Shown in pieces: positions 42,901 through 49,510 of a DNA stretch of 64,000 nt; the first letter of the stretch is position 1; each line of letters opens with the position of its first letter. The notes under the pieces are model-generated. The model saw only the letters and a list, made by a program, of their open reading frames with translations. It searched no databases and had not been told where the DNA came from. The DNA is from JAVBTR01 sp031556065 (GTDB taxonomy: Bacteria > Bacillota > Clostridia > Christensenellales > Aristaeellaceae): contig JAVBTR010000012.1 of assembly GCA_031556065.1 (NCBI GenBank), positions 1 through 64,000 of the forward strand, in the 5' to 3' direction. The position numbers and the translations under genes were made by a program.

Positions 42901-45145
42901 AAAGTGTGGGAAACTATCGCCATTCAAAATTGGCAACCATTGTGGGGCCTGTTTCGAATCAACGGATGTGAAGCCGATTGGAGAGGATGACCTCTCACGT
43001 TTTGATTTCTGGCGAAAACCAGTTTTGGATGCATTGAATAAAAGTGTAAGCATCCATACAATTGATACTGAAGAACATACTGCGCAACTGTCGCACAAGG
43101 AAGTGCATAACGATGCTTGGAGTCGCACGGAAAAATATGAAATGCGGTTTCAAGATATTAGTGCTGGTGAAAATGGAGAGGAATCGATAGATGTGTTGAG
43201 TTGCACCACCACAATGGAGGTTGGTATCGACATCGGTTCTTTGACAGCTGTCGGGCTTCGTAACATTCCGCCAATGCGAGAAAACTATCAACAGCGTGCA
43301 GGACGCGCAGGACGTAAGAATGCCGGAATTTCTACTATAGTAACTTATGCTTCCGGGGGTGTTCATGACAGCTATTATTTTTTGCACCCTGATGAAATGA
43401 TATCTGGATCGCCTCGAAAACCGTGGATAGATCGAGACAATCTCAAGATAAAGCAACGCCATATTAATATGTTGTCGTTGAACAAATTTTTATCTACGCC
43501 GAATATGAGTTGCCAGTTTGATGGCATCCTTGACATAGGCATTATTACATTCTGTGAAAAATATGGGCAGAACTTTATCGAATGTACCGAAGCTTTTGCA
43601 ACAGAATCGGGATTTTCATCCGAAACAACAATTCGTCAATTTGCTATGATATCTCGCGACGTTTTAGATGAAAGTAAGAGGAATGAATACATTAACAATG
43701 AAAAAGAAACATCTGCATTTGATGTGTTCTATCGTGAAGGCTTTATTCCGTCATATTCATTCCCTAAAAATGTAGTACGCTTTTTTGTGGAAAAAGAGTC
43801 TTCTCGTGGTAAAAATGCTCCGCGGGATATTCAGTATGCTCCTGACAGAGATATATCTGTTGCCCTTAGCGAGTATGCTCCGGGACGATTTGTGTGCATT
43901 GATAAGAAGACATACAAAAGCGGCGGCTTATATGCTAATCCACGGCCGAAAGGTTTTGAAAAAAATCAAGCTGAATACTATTTTTCAAACAAAGAGTATT
44001 GTAAAGATATTTTCGTTTGCACAGAATGCAATTGGTTTGGCTTGAAGGTAGAAGAAACGTCAAATATGGCTTGCCCGTACTGTGGTGCTGCTGTTGCAAA
44101 AAGCACCATGCTTCGCCCTTGGGGTTTTTCGGCAGTTAAAGGTGATGAGCAAAAGTACGAAGATGAAGATGAACAGTATACGTACGCAGAAGCCCCATTT
44201 TATTCATATGTACCGGATGATTATCCAAGAGATATTTTTGAAGGAAGCAATATTCATTATGCAAATCTCCCTGATAAAGACGTATTAACCGTTAACATGG
44301 GGAAAAGCAAAAATGGTTTTAATGTGTGCAGAAAATGTGGTGGCGCAGAAGTTAGAAATCCTAATTCAAATGGAGATTACTCATTTTCCCAGCCTTACCA
44401 TGATCCCCATCTTTGTCGGCATGAAGGTACTGTGTCGTCAGGAATTTACCTTGGATATCAGTTTTTAACCGATATGTTCATGTTGGATATTTCTTACGAT
44501 TCAAACAAGCTGGTCGGTAATGCCAGTGTAGAAGAGAAAAGTATATTACGGTCGGCAGCGACTACCTTGCATGAAGCATTAAAAAAAGCTGTTTCATTAG
44601 TTTTGGATATAGATTACAATGAAATTGCAGGCGGTTGGCGACCTAGAATAAAGAGCGATGGTTCATCACACATTGAAATGTTCTTTTATGACAACCTTAT
44701 TAGCGGTGCTGGCTACTCGTCGCTAATTGGTTCTATTCTTGAAAAGGTGCTTGATAGCGCAAAAACGATTTTATCTGAATGTGAATGTTCACGTTCATGC
44801 AAAAACTGCATCGATAATTATTGGAATCAGCGAAACCATCAATTGTTTGATAGAAAGTTGGGGCTCCAGTTGCTTGAATATGCACGTTACAAACAGTTGC
44901 CCAACCGCTATTCCGTTGAGGAGCAGAAGGTATATCTTGCACCATTGTGGAAATTAATATCAGAGGACGGCAGTACGGTAAAGTCTGATCATCAAATTGA
45001 TTTTGAAGTTATTCCTGCGCTTTTGAAAAAGCCTGAAAGCACAAAGATCAAAATCTATTTGAATCCCTACGATTTGTCGGACTGGCTTCCGAATGCGTTT
45101 ATGACGTATAGAAGTCTTGTTTCTGGAGGAACGTCAAATGGCTAA
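39911..45145 (+). CDS. DEAD/DEAH helicase with DUF1998 region (DruE-like)
   Basis: A 1,744-residue superfamily 2 helicase. Walker A STGTGSGKT is at 118-126, preceded by FEHQVQALEYFLAGRDMFV; DEAH at 337-340; motif III TTASM; the inserted HMFLRGLQGLFAC segment; LFSDSRQNAAKLAL; TTMEVGIDIGSL; and motif VI QRAGRAGR at 1128-1135. Several zinc-ribbon cysteine pairs are spread through it, and the DUF1998 hallmark CECSRSCKNCIDNYWNQ begins at 1624. This size and layout is that of DruE, the shared helicase of Druantia defence systems; DISARM DrmA is related but shorter. It should translocate on and unwind phage DNA. Confidence 0.88.
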   Translation: MHNSSSVQVYYQTIRDRLKNYIKSDYLANSETLLMYVDDLLGENCSPYANIAREPYIETSASYKKIQNGIANSQLIEDSIKESLLKLVEEKLGVFADPFEHQVQALEYFLAGRDMFVSTGTGSGKTECFLWPIIAKCFAEAKTHPNSFNKEGVRTLIIYPMNALVSDQLARFRKIIGSEEFKDIFTEDTLATRIPHFGMYTGRTPYAGKPKTASNKELAATFRESYLVDEEADNQTQERQRNNINGLKSINKYPARFGENGLEKFIDDLERNIHKPASFDAEFITRFEMQRCPPDILITNYSMLEYMLMRQRETGIWDKTKEWLNESQDNRLLIVLDEAHMYRGAAGGEIALLLERLFYRLGISRDKVQFILTTASMPQDDQKAIDAFYTGLTQKEPSHYEFIDGSKEEIASEAEIKTNVAALASVGSEQVYGESIAEKIRVFSHAVFGHILPETISSKQAQAWLYDNLARYDAFLQLNKVCRDGATSYSEIKNRLFGEATDSEAALDALLAIVALAEKNGNILFPVRLHMFLRGLQGLFACSNPKCVHAKYSSEEQLPLGKVTSVPRDKCECGARVYELVNHIKCGGLYLRVFVQKNEGSPYWYVFPQKGISGDVNSLNEMLLYVVPKNYQKGRNDNIGSLDPLTGKLYISPQSDDKLLTVIYSNNFDTKLQSFNFNVCPKCKKKMSLKKPADLATKGNIPFYNLTKAQFELQPPKSNLINQGKKVLLFSDSRQNAAKLALDLSKSSDADAFRQAIILASLLLQNDEKEHTLADIYPAFLEVCIENKLNFFSGISNEKFVQDKNLFEGHKRRMMRRGNENDSSELAAKYQSLPDEYHEQLLTFFTESPRSFKDIGIGFLAPTVNALEDCSFDLEEDGIVIDKDILYQLLVLLFWDVMDDSAALGENIPDDIRKGLPGRSKEREFGLSSTFTTALDSKFLQRGKEILNLNSDAMLEKVINKIRDLFFSTSRISRYYIKLGAVKIEFANKDFTWYRCLKCGKLSPFKIGNHCGACFESTDVKPIGEDDLSRFDFWRKPVLDALNKSVSIHTIDTEEHTAQLSHKEVHNDAWSRTEKYEMRFQDISAGENGEESIDVLSCTTTMEVGIDIGSLTAVGLRNIPPMRENYQQRAGRAGRKNAGISTIVTYASGGVHDSYYFLHPDEMISGSPRKPWIDRDNLKIKQRHINMLSLNKFLSTPNMSCQFDGILDIGIITFCEKYGQNFIECTEAFATESGFSSETTIRQFAMISRDVLDESKRNEYINNEKETSAFDVFYREGFIPSYSFPKNVVRFFVEKESSRGKNAPRDIQYAPDRDISVALSEYAPGRFVCIDKKTYKSGGLYANPRPKGFEKNQAEYYFSNKEYCKDIFVCTECNWFGLKVEETSNMACPYCGAAVAKSTMLRPWGFSAVKGDEQKYEDEDEQYTYAEAPFYSYVPDDYPRDIFEGSNIHYANLPDKDVLTVNMGKSKNGFNVCRKCGGAEVRNPNSNGDYSFSQPYHDPHLCRHEGTVSSGIYLGYQFLTDMFMLDISYDSNKLVGNASVEEKSILRSAATTLHEALKKAVSLVLDIDYNEIAGGWRPRIKSDGSSHIEMFFYDNLISGAGYSSLIGSILEKVLDSAKTILSECECSRSCKNCIDNYWNQRNHQLFDRKLGLQLLEYARYKQLPNRYSVEEQKVYLAPLWKLISEDGSTVKSDHQIDFEVIPALLKKPESTKIKIYLNPYDLSDWLPNAFMTYRSLVSGGTSNG

Positions 45146-45977
45146 ATCACTTTCACCGCTTCGATATCCAGGCGGCAAGTCAAAGATATACGAAAAGGTG
45201 AAAAACTTAATAGAGATTAATGCTTTTGGAAACAGGACCTATGTTGAACCTTTTGCGGGAGGGTTTGGTATTGGTATTGGACTACTTTGCGATAATACTG
45301 TGCAAACGGCAGTTCTCAACGATTTTGATACACATATTTATAATTTTTGGTATGCTATATTGCACCACACCGAAGAGTTGAACAGGTTGATAACTGAAAC
45401 GCCAATTACACTGGACGAACGTGAGAATCAAAAGCATGTTTATGAAGCCGAGGTTGATGATGCCCTTGCTGATGGGTTTGCCACATTGTTTCTTAATCGT
45501 GTTAATTTCTCAGGTGTATTTAATGGCGGTCCTATTGGTGGCTATTCGCAGACTGGAACATATAGACTTGATTGCCGCTTTAACAAAAATGATATTATTA
45601 AGCGGATTGAACAGGTTGCCCTACTTGCTAATCGCATTGATTTATACAATTTAGAGGCGAGCGAACTGATTACTGTCCAATTGCAAAATACGATTAGAAC
45701 GTCTTTTTTCAATATCGATCCGCCATATGTCGAAAAGGGACAGCGATTGTATAAAAATTATTTCCTTGAAGAAGACCATCGAGCACTTGAACGGATAATT
45801 GCTCAGTACTTGATAGATACACGATGGATTGTAACGTATGATGATTGCGAGCTGGTAAGAGATATCTATAGCGCTTATACGACTGTTGGGTATGATATTC
45901 AACACAATGTTGGTGCTAGTAAAAATGGCAAAGAGATCGTGATAACAAACATTCCTGTTGATACGTTTAGCTGGTAA
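45138..45977 (+). CDS. DNA adenine methyltransferase (D12 class)
   Basis: A 279-residue N6-adenine methyltransferase of the Dam/D12 class. SAM-binding motif X is LRYPGGKS (8-15), motif I VEPFAGGFG (36-44), and the catalytic motif IV is DPPY (194-197). The target cannot be read from sequence; GATC is common in this class. The ATG at 45138 has GGAGG eight bases upstream and overlaps the helicase stop by eight bases, so the enzyme is an integral part of the operon and could mark self DNA. No matching endonuclease gene is seen. Confidence 0.92.
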   Translation: MAKSLSPLRYPGGKSKIYEKVKNLIEINAFGNRTYVEPFAGGFGIGIGLLCDNTVQTAVLNDFDTHIYNFWYAILHHTEELNRLITETPITLDERENQKHVYEAEVDDALADGFATLFLNRVNFSGVFNGGPIGGYSQTGTYRLDCRFNKNDIIKRIEQVALLANRIDLYNLEASELITVQLQNTIRTSFFNIDPPYVEKGQRLYKNYFLEEDHRALERIIAQYLIDTRWIVTYDDCELVRDIYSAYTTVGYDIQHNVGASKNGKEIVITNIPVDTFSW

Positions 45978-46040
45978 CATAAATGATCGAGGCTACTATC
46001 ATTGGGTGATGAATAGTTTCACATTGCGAAAACAACATAC

Positions 46041-46341
46041 AATACTGGCAAGCAGGGCAAGTGGCATGCCACATTGCAAAACTGCTTGTTGGTGACAGCG
46101 TCCCCAAACCCCTTTGAACATAGAATTGATTTCTATGGCTACGCACTTTTTTCAAAAGTACTACATCTTCGGGTTGAATTTTTCGCTCAAGTTTTGCTTT
46201 TTGCTCTCGGCAAATGAATAGCACTTTTGAAAAAAGTGCGTAGCCGCAAAATGAAATTTTGCGTTTGATTAGGGGTTTGGGGCTTTGCCTCAACAAGCAA
46301 AATGCAAAAGTGTCATAACACTTGCCCTGCTTGCCAGTATT
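46041..46341. repeat. 301-bp palindromic element with 23-bp perfect terminal repeats
   Basis: Nested inverted repeats: ends 46041-46063 and 46319-46341 (23 bp, AATACTGGCAAGCAGGGC...), 46083-46089 with 46293-46299 (7 bp), 46102-46113 with 46271-46282 (CCCCAAACCCCT, 12 bp), and inner 46137-46159 with 46223-46245 (23 bp, GGCTACGCACTTTTTTC...). The central 63 nt hold no gene. It lies between the methyltransferase and the TnpV genes. The inner arm contains a small hairpin followed by GTGCG, which recalls MOBQ-type nic regions. MITE, oriT or structured RNA are all possible. Confidence 0.7.
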
Positions 46342-46353
46342 GAACCAACTATG

Positions 46354-46390
46354 AAAAAAGCCCACACGATTTTGCATTCGTGCGGGCTTT
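46354..46390 (-). terminator. Terminator after tnpV
   Basis: Minus-strand hairpin AAAGCCCGCACGA/TCGTGTGGGCTTT (46390-46378 and 46369-46357) followed by more T, four bases after the TnpV stop. Confidence 0.85.
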
Positions 46391-46393
46391 CCA

Positions 46394-46747
46394 TTATGCG
46401 TAGACGATTTCTTTTAGAATAATTTCTTCGGCGCAAGACTTGATGTTGTTCATTGCACCGACCCATGCCATTTGATCTTTTGCCTTTAACTCTTCGGTGA
46501 TGCCTTGAATTTTTTGCATCTGTTGAATCGTGTTTGAAAGTTGTTCGTTGGCTTGCCGATCGGTTTCAACAAGATGCTCATGCAACTTGAAGGATAAAAA
46601 CAAAGTGGCGTAGATGACTGGGCGATGATCTTCGAGATACTTTTTGCGAAGCCTTCCGTATTTACCGATAGGGGTTGTATTTTGCTCAGGAAAGATAAAA
46701 TCAGGGACGAGATAGTCACCGTTTTGAATGTAGCTGATTTTATTCAT
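46394..46747 (-). CDS. tnpV: TnpV family transposon-encoded protein
   Basis: A 117-residue protein of the TnpV family found on clostridial transposons and integrative elements: IGKYGRLRKKYLEDHRPVIY early, LFLSFKLHEHLVETDRQA, and KAKDQMAWVGAMNNIKSCAEEIILKEIVYA at the end. Its function in mobility is not known. The start overlaps the stop of the DUF6809-like gene by eight bases, so the two are translated together. A strong terminator follows. Confidence 0.88.
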   Translation of the reverse strand: MNKISYIQNGDYLVPDFIFPEQNTTPIGKYGRLRKKYLEDHRPVIYATLFLSFKLHEHLVETDRQANEQLSNTIQQMQKIQGITEELKAKDQMAWVGAMNNIKSCAEEIILKEIVYA

Positions 46748-47030
46748 AATCGTTTACCACCTCTCCGCAATTGTTAAACGTTTCTGACATGAGCATGACA
46801 CCGAAACGGAGCCCGTAGGTAAATTTTTGATATTGTGTTATGCCGTCAATTTCAGCTTGGGCGTCGTTGAATTTCTGAAATATTACTTTCTCATTTTCGT
46901 TCAGCGTTAAAAGTAATTCTTTGCGGTTATTCTCCCGTAGCTGTACAAGTTGAACGTAGGGTGAATTTTGATCGTAGACTTTACCGTCTGCACGAATATT
47001 GCCGTAATAGAGCTCCTCTAAAATCTTCAT
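46740..47030 (-). CDS. DUF6809-like small protein
   Basis: A 96-residue protein beginning ILEELYYGNI and containing FQKFNDAQAEIDGITQYQKFTYGLRFGVMLMSETF. The same pattern (EELYYGNI... FADAQ-E... F-x-YG-x-x-G) occurs in small helical proteins annotated as DUF6809 on clostridial mobile elements. Role unknown. It is the upstream partner of tnpV. The ATG has AAAGGAAAC upstream. Confidence 0.72.
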   Translation of the reverse strand: MKILEELYYGNIRADGKVYDQNSPYVQLVQLRENNRKELLLTLNENEKVIFQKFNDAQAEIDGITQYQKFTYGLRFGVMLMSETFNNCGEVVNDYE

Positions 47031-47171
47031 AAAAGTTTCCTTTCTTCTTGTGAGTGCGACAATGCTTGAAAGGAACTTAGGCGCATGATATAATATTTAC
47101 GCCGTAATTGCCTTGGCAGTTGTCGGTGTCGGGAAGTAGCGTGATTCTTTGCGGGAGAGCGCTGCTTCCTT

Positions 47172-47348
47172 TTACTTTTTCAGATCGCCGTAAATACGAT
47201 CAATCCCTTGGCGAATAATCTCTGATTTTGTGACCTTGAACGTTTCGCTACATTCCTTGAGCTTCTCGTCTGTTTGAACATCAATCCTAATTCTCAGAGA
47301 AATATCCTTGGGACTTTCGGTTGGGCGACCCATCTTTTTGGCAGGCAA
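47172..47348 (-). CDS. Ribbon-helix-helix DNA-binding protein
   Basis: A 58-residue protein too short for most gene callers. Starting at TTG (47348, AGGTG five bases upstream) it begins PAKKMGRPTESPKDISLRIRIDVQ and continues DEKLKECSETFKVTKSEIIRQGID, the strand-helix-helix fold of CopG/Arc regulators. An ATG at 47333 is an alternative start. It has its own promoter (47380-47408), flanked by CTTTTGTATC and GATACACAAAAG, a possible autoregulatory site. A GGAAGTAGCG/CGCTGCTTCC hairpin lies after its stop (about 47131-47172). Confidence 0.8.
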   Translation of the reverse strand: MPAKKMGRPTESPKDISLRIRIDVQTDEKLKECSETFKVTKSEIIRQGIDRIYGDLKK

Positions 47349-47379
47349 GTCATCACCTCACTTTTGTATCGCCAAATCT

Positions 47380-47408
47380 ATTGTACATTATGGATACACA
47401 AAAGTCAA
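47380..47408 (-). promoter_or_regulatory. Promoter of the ribbon-helix-helix gene
   Basis: Minus strand: TTGACT (47408-47403), 17-bp spacer, TACAAT (47385-47380). The near-inverted CTTTTGT(GT)ATC sequences at about 47361-47370 and 47392-47404 bracket the -10 box. Confidence 0.75.
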
Positions 47409-47487
47409 CCACCAAAACCTTAAATGGGGTTGAAAATAGTCAAATTATGGGTTAAAATAAATTCAACAAACTAGGAGGTGCTCACTA

Positions 47488-47847
47488 ATGAAAGAAGTGG
47501 GGATACGTTTGAAAACTTTGCGTGAAAGCGCAATGCTTTCGCAAGCGAAGATGGCAGAGATTTTTGAATCTACCCAATCCAGTATCAACCGTTATGAAAA
47601 TGGACAATCGACCCCGACTGTTGCGCTATTTCGTGCATATGCAAATTACTTCGATGTGTCTATGGATTATATATTTGCTCGAACCGATAAGCCCCAAGGC
47701 GAGTTGTACGAATACAAGCCGAATATCGCTACTGATAATCCTCAGATGCGCCAGTTTATTGATATGTGTTTTGATCCCAACTCACCCGTGAGCGGGAAGT
47801 TGAAAGATACATTGTTGCAGATGATGAAAGGCGATGAGAAAAAATGA
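47488..47847 (+). CDS. XRE family transcriptional regulator
   Basis: A 119-residue regulator with an N-terminal helix-turn-helix (LKTLRESAMLSQAKMAEIFESTQSSINRYENGQSTPTVALFRAYANYFDVSMDYIFA) of the Cro/CI type and a ~50-residue C-terminal tail. AGGAGG precedes the ATG. It overlaps the recombinase start by four bases (ATGA), so it probably controls excision or integration together with the recombinase. Confidence 0.92.
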   Translation: MKEVGIRLKTLRESAMLSQAKMAEIFESTQSSINRYENGQSTPTVALFRAYANYFDVSMDYIFARTDKPQGELYEYKPNIATDNPQMRQFIDMCFDPNSPVSGKLKDTLLQMMKGDEKK

Positions 47848-49334
47848 AAGCAGTCATCTATGCACGCTATTCCTCCGATAGCCAGCGTGAAGAATCCATC
47901 GAAGGACAGCTCCGTGAATGTGCCGCCTTTGCTGAAAAGAACGGCATTACTATCTTGCGAAATTATATTGACCGTGCTTTCTCTGCCAAGACGGACAACC
48001 GCCCGGAGTTCCAAAACATGATTAAGGATAGCGGCAAAAAGTTATTTGATATGGTCATTGTTTGGAAGTTGGATCGCTTTGCACGCAATCGCTATGACAG
48101 TGCAAGATACAAATCCATCTTAAAGAAAAATGGTGTGAAGGTTGTGTCTGCCACCGAAGTCATTTCTGACGGTGCAGAAGGCATTATTCTGGAATCGGTT
48201 CTTGAAGGCTATGCGGAATACTATTCTGCTGATCTATCCGAGAAGGTCATTCGCGGCATGACCGAGAACGCCTTGAAGGGCAAGTTCAATGGTGGTTCAC
48301 TTCCGATAGGATATGTGATTGACGAGGAACGACATTTTCAAATCGATCCATTGACCGCACCTTTTATCTTAGAAGCGTATAAGCGATATGACGAAGGGGG
48401 AACCATGACCAACATCCGAGATTGGCTAAATGCAAAAGGCGTTACCAACAAGTTCGGTGGGGGCTTAACCTATAATAGCGTTCAATTGTTGTTGCACAAT
48501 CGCCGTTACATTGGTGAGTTCAAATATAGAGATATTCTCTTGCCCAGTGCCATCCCTGCCATCGTGCCAAAAGAATTGTTTGACCGTGTACAAGCGAAGA
48601 TGGAGAAAAACAAAAAAGCCCCAGCCCGTCATAAGGCTGAGGACGATTATCTGCTAACAACGAAACTTTTCTGCGGTCATTGTGGGGCATATCTATGTGG
48701 AGAAAGCGGGACGGGGCGCTCTCATGTATATCATTATTATAAGTGCGTCAATGTTAAAAAGAGCAAAACCTGCAAAAAGAAACCAGTTCAAAAAGACTGG
48801 ATAGAAAACTTGGTTATTGACGAAACGGTGAATATGATCACAGATGACAAGACGGTTGAAGCCATCGTTTCAATGGTGATGGATTTGCAAGAGCGTGAAA
48901 ATACAAGTTTGCCGCTATTTGAACAGCAATTGCAGGACACCAACTTCGGCATTCAAAACATCCTCAACGCCATTCAGCAGGGTATCTTGACCAAATCCAC
49001 CAAGAGCCGCCTTGATGAGCTGGAAGCGGTCAAAGAAGATTTGGAAATCAAGATTGCCAACGAAAGCCTTGCCAAGCCCAAGCTAAATGCAGATTTCGTG
49101 AAGTTTTGGCTACGCCGATTCCGCAAACTGGATACACGAAAGAAAGAGCATAGAATGATGTTGATTGATTCGTTTGTTAATGCGATCTTTCTCTATGACG
49201 ATAAAGTGGTTATTACATTCAATTATAAGGATGGCACGAAAACAATCACCCTTGGTGATGTAAAAGGTTCGGATTTGGAATGCTCTGGGGCACCATCAAG
49301 AGTTATCAAACTCAATACAAAGAGGTCTTCGTGA
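47844..49334 (+). CDS. Large serine recombinase
   Basis: A 496-residue site-specific recombinase. The catalytic serine is Ser10 in YARYSSDSQREESIEGQ; VWKLDRFARNRYD is the conserved arginine block. The recombinase domain follows (IDPLTAPFILEAYKRYDEGGT) and the zinc ribbon is CGHCGAYLCG...YYKCVNVKKSKTCKKK near 270-315, then a coiled-coil stretch. Such enzymes integrate and excise elements between attP and attB without a transposase. Its 3' end forms an inverted repeat with the downstream sequence (GTTATCA 49312-49318, TGATAAC 49332-49338) that could belong to an attachment site. Confidence 0.95.
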   Translation: MKAVIYARYSSDSQREESIEGQLRECAAFAEKNGITILRNYIDRAFSAKTDNRPEFQNMIKDSGKKLFDMVIVWKLDRFARNRYDSARYKSILKKNGVKVVSATEVISDGAEGIILESVLEGYAEYYSADLSEKVIRGMTENALKGKFNGGSLPIGYVIDEERHFQIDPLTAPFILEAYKRYDEGGTMTNIRDWLNAKGVTNKFGGGLTYNSVQLLLHNRRYIGEFKYRDILLPSAIPAIVPKELFDRVQAKMEKNKKAPARHKAEDDYLLTTKLFCGHCGAYLCGESGTGRSHVYHYYKCVNVKKSKTCKKKPVQKDWIENLVIDETVNMITDDKTVEAIVSMVMDLQERENTSLPLFEQQLQDTNFGIQNILNAIQQGILTKSTKSRLDELEAVKEDLEIKIANESLAKPKLNADFVKFWLRRFRKLDTRKKEHRMMLIDSFVNAIFLYDDKVVITFNYKDGTKTITLGDVKGSDLECSGAPSRVIKLNTKRSS

Positions 49335-49443
49335 TAACGGGGGCTTTTTTGTTATGTGTATGAAGGTTACATGGTGCTGTTATATGCAAATAAGTGATGA
49401 TTTTATTGCCTCTTGTATCAATATAAATTTTGTTTGGATCATA

Positions 49444-49472
49444 TTTACAAAACCATTTTTCTCCTGTACAAT
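49444..49472 (+). promoter_or_regulatory. Promoter of the diguanylate cyclase gene
   Basis: TTTACA (49444-49449), 17-bp spacer, TACAAT (49467-49472), 38 bp before the start codon. Confidence 0.7.
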
Positions 49473-49510
49473 GCAAGCATTATCTCAATTACATCAAGGT
49501 GGACAAACTA

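Larger units (their letters stand above)
33820..49334. mobile_element. Genomic island with recombinase and five-gene cargo operon
   Basis: From just after tRNA-Leu to the end of a large serine recombinase, the sequence is visibly more AT-rich than both flanks and carries mobile-element genes at both ends (sigma-like protein and a small basic protein on the left; TnpV, DUF6809, ribbon-helix-helix, XRE and recombinase on the right). No relaxase, coupling protein, phage structural genes or replication gene is present. The exact ends are not proven; the only sequence shared by both borders that I can see is the 6-mer GCACCA, too short to call att sites. Confidence 0.7.

Noticed and set aside
39911..45145. 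DISARM DrmA, BREX or Dpd helicase
   Set aside because: No DrmB, DrmC, PglZ, BrxC or Dpd partner genes are present, and the helicase is longer than DrmA, with the DUF1998 end fused; the Druantia-type helicase fits best.
45117..45977. Type II restriction-modification system
   Set aside because: No endonuclease gene lies beside the methyltransferase; both neighbours are assigned to other kinds of proteins.
33814..49298. Shared GCACCA at the tRNA-Leu end and near the recombinase end as att core
   Set aside because: Six bases recur by chance in a window of this size; without an empty site no core can be claimed.
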